Positions 1 to 7,857 are shown, counted from the first letter of the stretch. The stretch: 64,000 bases of DNA from JAYPWI01 sp038135065 (GCA_038135065.1 JAYPWI010000017.1:1-64000), one strand, 5' to 3'. The notes: generated from the letters alone by a model not told the origin. Made by a program: numbers and translations.

Positions 1-2
1 TG

Positions 3-647
3 CATCACCACAAGTTGGCCCTCGCTTTCGACGCCATCCTCGTGCTCGGGCCCGAGCACCGTCGGGTGTTGACCGAGGGCGGATGGGGGCAGGCGTTCTA
101 TGCAGCCGGGGCCGCCGGCGACATCGAACCAGATGCCTGCCCCGGGCTTGTGATGGCCATCGTCTGGGCTGGCATGGACACCACGGTCAACGCCATCAGC
201 GCAGCCCTGTACCTCTTCGCCCGCCACCCCGAGCAGTGGCAACGGCTGCGAGCTGATCGGTCTCGTATGGCCAGCGCGATCGCCGAGGTGCTGCGCATCG
301 AGTCGCCGGTGCAACGGTTCACCCGCCTTGTCACTACCGACGTCGAGCTTGGTGGAACCGTCATCGCCGAGGGGGCCCGGGTGGTGCTGTTGTTCGGGTC
401 GGCCAACCGGGACGAACGGCGCTTCGAGCAGCCAGATCGGTTCGACATCGACCGCAACCCCACCGACCACCTCGCCTTCGGTCGAGGAATCCACCGATGC
501 GTGGGCGCAGGCCTGGCCCAGCTCGAGGTCAGGGCCGTGCTCGAGCAGATGGCCGACCGGGTCGCGCACCTCGACATCGTCGATACAGCATGGCGACGAA
601 ACAACGGCCTCCACGGGCTCGAGCGGTTGCTCGTGACCACCCGCTGA
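3..647 (+). CDS. Chimeric partial ORF: UGSC-partner fragment joined to cytochrome P450 C-terminus
   Basis: The frame is open from the left edge, so the 5' end lies outside the window. The first ~25 residues (HHHKLALAFDAILVLGPEH) match an internal part of the thioredoxin-fused protein at 51350-52795 (FHPKLAVGFDAMLVIGPEH). From about GGWGQAFYAAG onward the protein is the C-terminal half of a P450: I-helix AGMDTT, K-helix ExxR in EVLRIESP, and the heme-thiolate loop FGRGIHRCVGAG. A P450 binds heme through that Cys and activates O2 for substrate oxidation. The join puts half of each protein in one frame, without the P450 N-terminal half. I infer a misassembly or a recombination scar rather than a working fusion enzyme. 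Confidence 0.75.
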   Translation, partial: HHHKLALAFDAILVLGPEHRRVLTEGGWGQAFYAAGAAGDIEPDACPGLVMAIVWAGMDTTVNAISAALYLFARHPEQWQRLRADRSRMASAIAEVLRIESPVQRFTRLVTTDVELGGTVIAEGARVVLLFGSANRDERRFEQPDRFDIDRNPTDHLAFGRGIHRCVGAGLAQLEVRAVLEQMADRVAHLDIVDTAWRRNNGLHGLERLLVTTR

Positions 648-700
648 GTCAGTCACAGCACGTCTGGGCAACTGGTGCACGCCGGCGTCGGCACGCGCAC

Positions 701-725
701 CACCCCCCACCGATGGCGGGGGGTG
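701..725. terminator. Hairpin between convergent genes
   Basis: CACCCCCC (701-708) pairs with GGGGGGTG (718-725) around a 9-nt loop, in the short space between the P450 fragment and the convergent lipoprotein gene. It has no T-run; probably a bidirectional terminator. Confidence 0.5.
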
Positions 726-755
726 TCGTGCTGTGCGGTGGTGAGTGCTGGTCGA

Positions 756-1370
756 TCAGTTACCGATCACGATCAGGGGAAGCTTGCCCGCCCTGTCATC
801 GGTGGAGGGTGCTGGCTGCATCGGGACGGGGTCGCAGAGTGCTGGGAACTGCTGGCACAGGTTCGATGCCTTGGACTCCTCGTCCTGGGTCGCTTCGACG
901 ATCGGCAGCTTGCCCAGACCGACCACGGGTTCGTTGTCGATCTCGACCACCGGCAGGTCGTCGACCTCACCGAGCACGCTGTCAGGGATCTCCGTGATGA
1001 CCCAGGGAGGCATCACCTCGACGGTGGGTTCAGTGCACGGCGGAGTGCAGATGACGACGACGGGCGGATCAGCGGGAGCGTCGACTGGGGGAGCGACTTC
1101 GGTGGGGTCGCCAGTGGGCTCGTCGTCGGCGGGGCCGCCGACCGGTTCGCTGTCGGCGGGGACAGGAATGGTGGGTGTGGGGTCCGCATCGTGCTGGGGC
1201 CACTCGATGACGGTGGTTGTCGGGGCCTCGGTCGTGGGGACCAGTGCTGTCTGGGATTCGGTGGAGTCGGTTCCGCCGCAGGCCACCAAGGTGGTGGCGA
1301 GGGCCAGTCCGGCTGCAGTGCCAGCCACCACGAGGCTGGTGCGTCGAATCATGTTGGTCGGGATGTTCAT
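756..1370 (-). CDS. Proline/threonine-rich secreted lipoprotein of unknown function
   Basis: The start is ATG at 1370 (MNIPTNMIRRTSLVV), with AGAGGA about 8 nt upstream; a longer frame to 1406 has no such site. The protein is about 204 aa. It has a basic N-terminus, a hydrophobic stretch and a lipobox (LVAC-GG), so it is probably lipidated and anchored outside the membrane. The rest is low-complexity, acidic and rich in Pro, Thr, Glu and Val, with a CTPPC motif in the middle and two more Cys near the C-terminus. I recognise no domain and make no functional call. It is transcribed alone, convergent with the P450 fragment. Confidence 0.7.
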   Translation of the reverse strand: MNIPTNMIRRTSLVVAGTAAGLALATTLVACGGTDSTESQTALVPTTEAPTTTVIEWPQHDADPTPTIPVPADSEPVGGPADDEPTGDPTEVAPPVDAPADPPVVVICTPPCTEPTVEVMPPWVITEIPDSVLGEVDDLPVVEIDNEPVVGLGKLPIVEATQDEESKASNLCQQFPALCDPVPMQPAPSTDDRAGKLPLIVIGN

Positions 1371-1436
1371 TGGTCGGTTCCTCTGTTCAAGGTGTTGTAG
1401 GGACACCCGTAAGAGGCCTGACTGCCGGGACGTCTA

Positions 1437-1473
1437 ACACAAAGCTCCGAAAATTTTTTTGCGGAAGTTGTGT
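1437..1473 (-). terminator. AT-rich hairpin after the DUF3445 gene
   Basis: ACACAA (1437-1442) pairs with TTGTGT (1468-1473), and CTCCG with CGGAAG inside, around an A/T-rich centre. It begins at the stop codon of the P450/DUF3445 pair and is the only clearly AT-rich patch here. Likely terminator; it may also carry promoter elements for the lipoprotein gene. Confidence 0.4.
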
Positions 1474-2360
1474 CAGCCGTTGTCAGTGTGCTGGCGCACC
1501 CAAGCCCGCAGCGGCTCGAGGTGGCGGGTAGTGGAGCGCTTGTAGGCCGCAACATCGGGCGGGATGGCCTCGATGCTCTGCACCAGTGCGCGTAGCTGGG
1601 CAGGTCGGTCAACGAGGCTGTCCAGCCGCTGGCGAAGGATCCGAATCGTGAAAAGGATGGCCCCGTGGATGGGGAAGCGGCGCAGTGTTTGGTACTCGAC
1701 GCGCAGCCATAGACGTTCGGCGACGTTGTCGGCCGTGATGGTCGGGTTGGCTTCTTCGCTCCGGTGACCCGGCTCGAGGCGCAACGCTCCGTCCTCGGTG
1801 AGGCTTCGATTGGCTCGCCAGACGGGCCGATCCGCTCGGAGGCGGTCGAAGAACCTGGCCATCGGAGCAGCCAACTCGTCGTCTGCTCGCGGAACGGGGG
1901 AGTGGATGCGATCCAGGCGCTGACCGATCTTGGACTCGACATCCCATGAGGTGGGGATGACCACCGCTCCCGCAGTCATGATCCACCCTTCGTCCGTGCG
2001 TTGCAGCAGACAGAGGTCCTCCTGCACCAGTGCACGGGCGGCAGCCAGGGGCATCGGATCATCGGCGACGCGAGCAGGGTCGAGACCTGCGAAACGGCGG
2101 GGATAGCGGGTTCGCAAGTGGCCGATCAGAGTGTCGCGGACCTCGGCTGCGCCAGCTGTCGATCCGGGTAGGGCGAACACGCCCTCGCGGTGGCGGTTGG
2201 TCAGCACACCGATCTCGGACATCTCGCTGTCGTAGTGATCGTCGATCAGGATCCAATTCCGGAGATCGAGGGGGCGTACTCCCAGGCGCCACCGAAACGG
2301 TGTCGGCTCGTCAGCGAGGAGATCGACTGCGGTCGGGGCCTGGCCGTGGACCTCGTCCAT
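1473..2360 (-). CDS. DUF3445 family protein (heme-dependent oxidative N-demethylase alpha-like)
   Basis: The start is ATG at 2360 (MDEVHGQAPTAV), 5 nt after the P450 stop, giving 295 aa. The longer frame upstream is only the P450 read out of frame. Signature: PFRWRLGVRPLDLRNWILID near the N-terminus, then the ExxxxxVFALPGSTAGAAEV block and IHSPVPRAD. These match my recollection of DUF3445, which includes the alpha subunit of a heme-dependent oxidative N-demethylase. With a P450 directly upstream, the pair probably oxidises a shared small substrate; that is inference. Confidence 0.75.
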   Translation of the reverse strand: MDEVHGQAPTAVDLLADEPTPFRWRLGVRPLDLRNWILIDDHYDSEMSEIGVLTNRHREGVFALPGSTAGAAEVRDTLIGHLRTRYPRRFAGLDPARVADDPMPLAAARALVQEDLCLLQRTDEGWIMTAGAVVIPTSWDVESKIGQRLDRIHSPVPRADDELAAPMARFFDRLRADRPVWRANRSLTEDGALRLEPGHRSEEANPTITADNVAERLWLRVEYQTLRRFPIHGAILFTIRILRQRLDSLVDRPAQLRALVQSIEAIPPDVAAYKRSTTRHLEPLRAWVRQHTDNG

Positions 2361-2365
2361 GATGA

Positions 2366-3580
2366 TCAGGTCCGATGGACCGGGTGAAAGCGAACGGGCA
2401 ACGTCGTCGGGCCGTAGATGAAGTTGGAGGTCATCCAGTGGACCGGCCCATCTACCTCGAGGTCGTCGAGGCGAAGAAGGATCTGCCGGAGAAGTGCGGT
2501 GATCTCGATACGTGCCAGGTGGGCGCCCAGGCACAGGTGAGGGCCGCCACCACCGAATGCGAGATGAGGGTTGGGGTCCCGGTTCAGGTCCATCCGGTGG
2601 GGGTCGTCGAACACGTCGGGATCTCGGTTCGCAGCTCCGTAGAAGACGGCGACCTTGTCGCCCTCCTCGATGATTCGCTCGCCGAGACGGGTTCGGCAGG
2701 TCGCTGTGCGGCGCATGTACACGACCGGGCTCACCCAGCGCAGCAGCTCCTCGACGGCCGATGGGAGCAGACCCTGCGGGTCGCTGCGGAGCAACTCGAG
2801 CTGGTCGGGCTGGGCGAGCAGGGCCCACATCCCACCCCCGACGAGATTGCGCGTGGTGTCGCCTCCGGCATCGATGAGGAGAAGAAACCACAGGAAGAAG
2901 TCGATCGGATCCAGTGGGCGACCGGCGATCTCCCCGTGCACCAGCAGGCTCGACAGATCGTCGGAAGGATCAGCCTGCTTGTCGGCCCACACCCGTTGGC
3001 TGTAGTCGAACATGGCCCGGTAGGCCTCTGCTTTGGCCCCGGGGGCGAGCGCATCCTTGGATGAGTGGAGGGCTTCTGTGTGTCGGTAGAGGTCGCGTCC
3101 ATCGGCTAGGGGAATGCCCAATAGTTCGGCGATCACGAAGCTCGGCATCTCGCCGGCCACGTCGGAGATCAGGTCGCACCGTTCCCCCTGGACGACCTCA
3201 TCGAGGATGGCTGCAGCCAACTGGTCGATGCGGTGGGTCAGCAGGGCGGATGCCCGAGGGGTGAAACGGTGGCTGATGAAGCGACGCATGGCCGTGTGGA
3301 GGGGCGGGTCGACCATCAGCATCATCTGGTGGTCGCCCATCTGGTCCTGCTGCTGGGGATTGGGGTCCTCGAGCATGATGGTGGGGCTCGAGGAGAACGT
3401 GTCGGTGTCCCGGCTGACTCTCCGTACGTCAGCGTGGCGGGTCACTGCCCAGAAGCCGGACCCATCAGTCTCAGGGTGCCAGTGGACGGGGTCGTGCTCA
3501 CGGAGCCAGTCGAATTGCTCGTGGGGTTGGTCGCCTTCGTACGACCGAGGTGCAACGAGGTCGATCTCGGGACCTGACAT
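2366..3580 (-). CDS. Cytochrome P450, full length
   Basis: 404 aa, the normal length of a soluble bacterial P450. The I-helix oxygen-activation motif AGGDTT is at residues 238-243, the K-helix ExxR at 278-281 (ELLR), and the heme-binding loop FGGGGPHLCLGAH puts the thiolate Cys at about residue 350. The MVDPPLHTAMRRFISHRFTPRA block (88-110) is typical of actinobacterial P450s related to the sterol and lipid hydroxylases CYP125/CYP142/CYP124. Substrate cannot be read. It needs ferredoxin and reductase, neither of which is in the window. It is the first gene of a two-gene operon with DUF3445 and is divergent from the rhodanese across 55 bp. Confidence 0.92.
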   Translation of the reverse strand: MSGPEIDLVAPRSYEGDQPHEQFDWLREHDPVHWHPETDGSGFWAVTRHADVRRVSRDTDTFSSSPTIMLEDPNPQQQDQMGDHQMMLMVDPPLHTAMRRFISHRFTPRASALLTHRIDQLAAAILDEVVQGERCDLISDVAGEMPSFVIAELLGIPLADGRDLYRHTEALHSSKDALAPGAKAEAYRAMFDYSQRVWADKQADPSDDLSSLLVHGEIAGRPLDPIDFFLWFLLLIDAGGDTTRNLVGGGMWALLAQPDQLELLRSDPQGLLPSAVEELLRWVSPVVYMRRTATCRTRLGERIIEEGDKVAVFYGAANRDPDVFDDPHRMDLNRDPNPHLAFGGGGPHLCLGAHLARIEITALLRQILLRLDDLEVDGPVHWMTSNFIYGPTTLPVRFHPVHRT

Positions 3581-3635
3581 GGGGCCAGCCTAGATGGCCC
3601 CTGACGGAGCCGAGCCAGTCAGCTAGCGTCAGGAC

Positions 3636-4052
3636 ATGGCCATCAAGTCCGTCAATGAGATGGTTGAGGCTGCCCGAGCCGAGATCGTCAATCACACCCC
3701 GGAAGAAGCCAAGCGACGCGCTGAGGAAGAAGGCGCCGTGCTGGTCGACATTCGGGACATCCGGGAGCTGCAGCGGGATGGGGTCATCCCCGGCGCCATG
3801 CACGCTCCCCGAGGGATGCTCGAGTTCTGGGTATCGCCCGACTCGCCCTATTTCAAGCCGATCTTTGCCGAGGACATCGAGTTCGTCCTCTACTGAGCGG
3901 GTGGCGGGCGGACAAGTTTGTCTGCGAAGACCCTCCAGGACATGGGCCTCGAGAAGGTGTCCCACATCGTGACCGGCTTCGGTGGGTGGAAGGAAGCTGG
4001 CCTACCCATCGTCGACTACGACACCTGGAAGGCCGACCGAGCCAAGGACTGA
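3636..4052 (+). CDS. Rhodanese-domain selenoprotein (TGA at the catalytic Cys position)
   Basis: A conventional call stops at TGA 3894-3896 after 86 aa (...EDIEFVLY). The same frame continues to TGA 4050-4052 as AGGGRTSLSAKTLQDMG and VTGFGGWKEAGLPIVDYDTW, the normal second half of a rhodanese. The family active site reads LYC-AGGGR; here the Cys codon is TGA, so the product is a 138-aa single-domain rhodanese with selenocysteine at residue 87. Upstream motifs are intact: VLVDIRDIREL (35-45) and GVIPGAMHAPRG (50-61). ATG at 3636 follows AGGA. Rhodaneses transfer sulfur (or selenium) through the catalytic residue. A read error or pseudogene is less likely because the frame is preserved on both sides and a SECIS-like hairpin follows. 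Confidence 0.85.
3908..3925 (+). promoter_or_regulatory. Candidate bacterial SECIS hairpin of the rhodanese
   Basis: GCGGACA (3908-3914) pairs with TGTCTGC (3919-3925), 7 bp including one G-U, closing an AGTT loop with G at the second position. It starts exactly 11 nt after the in-frame TGA, the spacing known for the E. coli fdhF SECIS upper stem. Confidence 0.7.
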
Positions 4053-4154
4053 CGATCTCGGGCCCTGCGCTGTTCGAAGCAGGCCCGAGTACCCGCGCAG
4101 CGAGGCAACTCCCTATGGTTGTCCGCTGTAGGTCCTGTTCCAGATGGAGTCTGC

Positions 4155-5345
4155 ATGTTGGTGTCAGCCCGGTCCGAACGCGCCCGGGGATTCGTGGCCC
4201 GGGTGGCCGAACTTGGTCCCGTGTTCGAAGAGCGGGCGCACACCTATGACCGCGAGGCCTCCTTCCCCTACGAGAATTGGGAAGACCTGGCGGCCATAGG
4301 GTTTCTCGGACTGTGCATCCCCGAGCGATACGGCGGCCTCGGTGCCTCGTTCGCCGAGTACGCGGCCGTGGCCGAGGAGATCGGCCGGCACTGCGGCAGC
4401 ACAGCGCTCACCTTCAACATGCACACCTGCACCTGCCTGTTGACGGGACCAATCGCCGATGACTTCGCTCTTCCGGCTGACGCCCAGGCGATGCTCGAGG
4501 CCCGCCGGGTACGGATGTACGAGGGCATCCTCGGGCAAGGGATCATCCACTCGCAGCCCTTCTCGGAGGGGCTCATGGGTCAGGCGGCGAAGGGATTGGC
4601 CACGGTGGCCGAACCTGTCGACGGTGGCTACCTGGTGACCGGTCGCAAGATCTTCGCTTCCCTCTCGGAGGCTGCCGGTATCCACGACATCGTGGCGCTG
4701 AGCCCTGGGGAGAAGGACATCCGGTTTTTGGGGGTGCCCGCAGACTCCGACGGCCTCACCATCACCGGCGACTGGGATCCCCTGGGTATGCGGGGGACCA
4801 TCTCCAAGACCCTCGAGTTCGATCGGGTGTTCGTTCCCGCCGAGAACGAATGGCTGCCTCCGGGGACCTTCAACCTGCTGGCCAGCCGGTGGCCCTTCTA
4901 TTTCATGACCCTCGCCTTCGCCTATCTGGGTCTCAGCCAGGCCGTGGTGGACTACACCGGTCGATACCTCCGTGGAGAGGTCGACGGCACCCGCCGGGCC
5001 GATCACCCGCAGAAGGCCGCGATCTGGGCCCAGATGAACATGCAGCTGCTCCAGGCCAGAGCCCTGTCGGATCGAGTGGTGGCCGCCGCCGGTGTCGATC
5101 CCGACCCCGCAGTGGTCCACGAGGGGTGGGCGTCGATGGTGGCCACCATGGAGGGCGCACCCGAGATCGCCTCGTTGGCTATCCGGGCGTGTGGCGGCCG
5201 ATCGCTGCTGCGGCCGCAGCCCCTCGAGCGTCTGTACCGCGATGCCCGCTGTGGTGCGACCATGCTCCCCTGGTCGGTCGAGGTGTGCCTCGAGCGCATG
5301 GGCACGTATGGACTCGATGGCGGCGGGTCTTCGATCTACACCTGA
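4155..5345 (+). CDS. Acyl-CoA dehydrogenase family protein
   Basis: ATG at 4155 (MLVSARSERARG) follows GGAG; an upstream TTG start at 4119 lacks one. 396 aa, the usual length. The N-terminal helical domain contains LGLCIPERYGGLGASFAEYAAVAEEIGRHCGS, followed by the middle beta-domain (GYLVTGRKIFASLSEAAG) and the C-terminal four-helix domain. These flavoenzymes oxidise acyl-CoA or related substrates with FAD. The C-terminal CGGRSLLRPQPLERLYRDARCG matches the family pattern CGG...PLERLYRDAR. The divergence from classic fatty acyl-CoA dehydrogenases suggests a specialised substrate, not identified. It lies about 100 bp after the selenorhodanese, possibly co-transcribed. Confidence 0.88.
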   Translation: MLVSARSERARGFVARVAELGPVFEERAHTYDREASFPYENWEDLAAIGFLGLCIPERYGGLGASFAEYAAVAEEIGRHCGSTALTFNMHTCTCLLTGPIADDFALPADAQAMLEARRVRMYEGILGQGIIHSQPFSEGLMGQAAKGLATVAEPVDGGYLVTGRKIFASLSEAAGIHDIVALSPGEKDIRFLGVPADSDGLTITGDWDPLGMRGTISKTLEFDRVFVPAENEWLPPGTFNLLASRWPFYFMTLAFAYLGLSQAVVDYTGRYLRGEVDGTRRADHPQKAAIWAQMNMQLLQARALSDRVVAAAGVDPDPAVVHEGWASMVATMEGAPEIASLAIRACGGRSLLRPQPLERLYRDARCGATMLPWSVEVCLERMGTYGLDGGGSSIYT

Positions 5346-5416
5346 GGGTCCTGCGGTAGTGAGACATTTTCGGGCCAAATGACTCAGCCTGTGGAAAAGC
5401 CTGTCGACAGAACCGC

Positions 5417-6883
5417 ATGGCTCACGACGCCCTACCGCGCCCCACGTTCACCAACAGCGACCGGATCATTGCCCGCACGGTGTTCCGACCGTTCCAGAAT
5501 TTCATGCACCAGGAGGCCGGAGGTGGGATCGTTCTCATCCTCGCCACGGTGGTTGCGCTGATCTGGGCCAACTCACCTTGGAGCGATGCCTACGCCGATC
5601 TGTGGCACGCCCACGCTTCGGTGGCTGTGGGTTCGTGGCACCTCGACCTGAGCCTGCATCATGTGGTCAACGACCTACTGATGGCCATCTTCTTCTTCGT
5701 GGTCGGACTCGAGATCAAGCGCGAACTCGTGGTCGGTGAGCTACGCACCCTGCGGGCGGCTGCCCTGCCCGCGGTCGGGGCGATCGGGGGCATGGTGGTG
5801 CCCGCCTTGATGTTCGTTGCATTCAGCGGGGGTGGGGATGCGGCCACCGGTTGGGGAATTCCCATGGCGACCGATATCGCCTTTGCCGTCGGTGTCGTCG
5901 CCCTCTTGGGTTCGAGGGTGAGCGCTCGCCTCAAGCTCTTCCTGTTGACCCTGGCCATCGTCGACGACATCGGTGCGGTGGCCGTCATCGCCATCTTCTA
6001 CAGCGATGGCCTGAACTTCACCTGGCTCCTCGTTGCCTTGGTGGGAATCGTTGCCGTGAACGTGATGAAGAAGCTGCAGGTGTGGTCGCTCGCGCCGTAC
6101 ATGGTCGTCGGGATCTTCGTCTGGTACGCCACGTTCGAGTCCGGCGTACACGCCACCATCGCCGGCGTTGTCCTGGGCCTGTCGGCGCCTGCCAAGCCTC
6201 TGCTGGCCAGGGTCAATCAGAACGTGAGCCTCGTGCTCGGAGAGGATGCAGACGCCCGGCAGGTACGGGCTGCTGCGTGGCACGTGTCCGAGACGGCTTC
6301 GGTGGCTGCCCGCTTACAAGAGGCACTGCACCCCTACACCGCGTTCCTGATCATCCCCCTGTTTGCCTTGGCAAACGCCGGCTTGCCCCTCAGCGGGGAG
6401 GTCATCGCCGACGCCATCGGTTCCGGTGTCACGTGGGGCGTTGCGATGGGCTTGGTCGTCGGGAAGCCGCTGGGGATCACCCTTGCCGTGTTCTTGGCCG
6501 TGAAGATGTTCGGCTTCCAACTGCCGGCCGGTATGCGCTGGGCGGAATTCGTCGGCATGGGTCTGGCCGCCGGTATCGGTTTCACAGTGTCGCTGTTCGT
6601 GGCCGAACTGGCCTGGACCACTGGGGACACCAGCGCCTTCACGAGCCAGGCCAAGATGGGAGTGCTCTTCGCTTCGCTCGTAGCGGCAGTCCTTGCGGCA
6701 CTCGTGTTGTATCTCGTGGCTGATGCTTCCGACGAGGACCCACTGGTCGAGGGTGCTCCGATCCTCGACAAGCCCGAGGAGTCCGAGTCCCAGGCAGTAC
6801 CCCCAGCCGCTCCGTCGAGCCGCGCGCCGGGTAGTGGCGCCCGGGCCACCGATCACGAGCTGGCCGATCCCACCCCGAGTTGA
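5417..6883 (+). CDS. nhaA: Na+/H+ antiporter NhaA
   Basis: 488 aa with about 12 hydrophobic segments. NhaA motifs are clear: FFFVVGLEIKRELVVGEL, GWGIPMATDIAFAVGV, and LAIVDDIGAVAVIA, which carries the paired aspartates of the ion-binding site. It exchanges internal Na+ for external H+ across the cytoplasmic membrane and supports pH and sodium homeostasis. The last ~60 residues are a hydrophilic Pro/Ser/Glu-rich tail (EESESQAVPPAAPSSRAPG) beyond the transporter core. In a cell with a stator it could also influence the ion gradients available to the motor, but the link is only by proximity. Confidence 0.95.
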   Translation: MAHDALPRPTFTNSDRIIARTVFRPFQNFMHQEAGGGIVLILATVVALIWANSPWSDAYADLWHAHASVAVGSWHLDLSLHHVVNDLLMAIFFFVVGLEIKRELVVGELRTLRAAALPAVGAIGGMVVPALMFVAFSGGGDAATGWGIPMATDIAFAVGVVALLGSRVSARLKLFLLTLAIVDDIGAVAVIAIFYSDGLNFTWLLVALVGIVAVNVMKKLQVWSLAPYMVVGIFVWYATFESGVHATIAGVVLGLSAPAKPLLARVNQNVSLVLGEDADARQVRAAAWHVSETASVAARLQEALHPYTAFLIIPLFALANAGLPLSGEVIADAIGSGVTWGVAMGLVVGKPLGITLAVFLAVKMFGFQLPAGMRWAEFVGMGLAAGIGFTVSLFVAELAWTTGDTSAFTSQAKMGVLFASLVAAVLAALVLYLVADASDEDPLVEGAPILDKPEESESQAVPPAAPSSRAPGSGARATDHELADPTPS

Positions 6884-6902
6884 GCGGGAAGGCAATCCGC
6901 CT

Positions 6903-7250
6903 CTAACAGGTTGCTGCCAGACGATCCATCTCGCAGCGGAGGAGGTCAGCGAACGCTGTGCCCGGGATCTTCGTCACCGGTGCGTGATGTGGTTGGCGCC
7001 GCACGGGTTGCTCGGTCGGCAGGGTGGCTGGCGCCGGATCGACAATTCGAAGGTACAGCTCATGATTCGGGGGTCGGATTCCCGACAGGGCACGTCGGTA
7101 TGCCTCCTCGATTTCGGCGAATGCTCGGGCATCGCCGCCATGGTCGGGATGACATCGTTTCGCCGCCGCCCGATAGGCGGCCACGATGTCCGACCTGGTC
7201 GGATGGTCGCCGAGGCCCAGTCGTCGACGGGCCGCCCGCAGTTCGTCCAT
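6903..7250 (-). CDS. J-domain (DnaJ-like) protein
   Basis: ATG at 7250 (MDELRAARRRLGLG) follows AGGA; the frame extends to 7376 without better support. About 115 aa. An N-terminal J domain (residues ~5-55) has RSDIVAAYRAAAKRCHPDHGGDARAFAEIEEAYRRAL with the HPD tripeptide needed to stimulate the Hsp70 ATPase. The C-terminal half is short, basic and Pro/His-rich with no zinc-finger or client-binding domain, so this is a type III J protein. Its Hsp70 partner and role are unknown. Convergent with nhaA, divergent from flgB. Confidence 0.8.
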   Translation of the reverse strand: MDELRAARRRLGLGDHPTRSDIVAAYRAAAKRCHPDHGGDARAFAEIEEAYRRALSGIRPPNHELYLRIVDPAPATLPTEQPVRRQPHHAPVTKIPGTAFADLLRCEMDRLAATC

Positions 7251-7402
7251 GAACGCTGTCCTGATCGGGACCCCGATCCGTGGGGTCGCTGCTGCCCTTC
7301 CATCGGCAGAGTGCCGGTGGTTCTGAGGATGGCTGGAGCTTCGGACCGAGAGGGCAAGTTCACGACTGTCCGTCATCTGCAGACAGTGGATGCCACGAGT
7401 CC

Positions 7403-7429
7403 TAAGACAGGCCGCTGGGCGGCCGACGG
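7403..7429 (+). promoter_or_regulatory. Sigma-28-like promoter of the flgB operon
   Basis: TAAG (7403-7406), a 15-nt spacer and GCCGACGG (7422-7429) fit the flagellar sigma consensus TAAA-N15-GCCGATAA. The same promoter form, followed by the same initial sequence GTGACAACA, precedes fliJ on the other strand. Confidence 0.65.
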
Positions 7430-7434
7430 GGGGC

Positions 7435-7502
7435 GTGACAACAGAAACGGATTTGTACGGCGCACGGATGGCCGACCACTTCGGTGGTCATCGGTTGCGC
7501 CG
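7435..7502 (+). ncRNA. Structured leader of the flgB operon (shared with fliJ)
   Basis: The leader starts GTGACAACA (7435-7443) and then ACGGATT. The outer stem CGGCGCA (7458-7464) pairs with TGCGCCG (7496-7502). Inside are CACGGATG and the hairpin GACCAC-TTCG-GTGGTC (7474-7489). TTTT follows the outer stem, 11 nt before the flgB start. The fliJ leader has the same order, with different bases in both stems that still pair. CACGGATG resembles a CsrA site. Possible attenuator or CsrA/riboswitch target. Confidence 0.6.
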
Positions 7503-7513
7503 TTTTGGTGATC

Positions 7514-7855
7514 ATGAGCGGTTTGAGTGACATCACGATGCAGACAGCGTCTGCGGCTCTGGACGGATTGTCCCATCGGGCCCGTGTCCGGGCCGACAAC
7601 ATCGCCAATGCTGAGACGCCGGGTTATCGGGCACGTGAGGTGGACTTCGAAGCGGCCCTGCGGGCTGCATCGGATGCGCCCCGCAGTGCACGGGTGGAAG
7701 AGAGTTACCGCGCCAATGCAGTGGATGCCCGCGGTAACTCAGTGGATCTCGAGATCGAGGTGACCGAGATGGTCCAGGACAACCTGATGGTGCAAGCCAT
7801 GGTGAACGGCTTCAACTACAAGGTCGGGTTGCTCCGATCGGCGATGGGGAACTGA
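7514..7855 (+). CDS. flgB: Flagellar proximal rod protein FlgB
   Basis: ATG at 7514 (MSGLSDITMQTASAALDGL), 113 aa; an in-frame upstream ATG (7484) would put the structured leader in the coding sequence. FlgB signature: SHRARVRADNIANAETPGYRAREVDFEAAL near the N-terminus and MVQDNLMVQAMVNGFNYKVGLLRSAMG at the C-terminus. It forms the base of the rod with FlgC and FliE after export by the flagellar type III system. First gene of flgB-flgC-fliE-fliI, with only 2 nt before flgC. Confidence 0.95.
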   Translation: MSGLSDITMQTASAALDGLSHRARVRADNIANAETPGYRAREVDFEAALRAASDAPRSARVEESYRANAVDARGNSVDLEIEVTEMVQDNLMVQAMVNGFNYKVGLLRSAMGN

Positions 7856-7857
7856 TC

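Noticed and set aside
1473..2891. 472-aa minus-strand frame
   Set aside because: The first 177 residues are Arg/Pro-rich shadow of the P450; the DUF3445 protein begins at 2360.
3636..3896. Rhodanese as an 86-aa truncated gene or pseudogene
   Set aside because: The same frame continues after the TGA with the expected family sequence and no further stop, and a SECIS-like hairpin follows.
4164..5378. 404-aa minus-strand frame opposite the acyl-CoA dehydrogenase
   Set aside because: The real gene is on the plus strand with conserved motifs.
7435..7502. Known c-di-GMP (GEMM) riboswitch in the flgB leader
   Set aside because: The element does not show the GEMM conserved core or tetraloop-receptor arrangement I remember; I left it as an unassigned structured leader.
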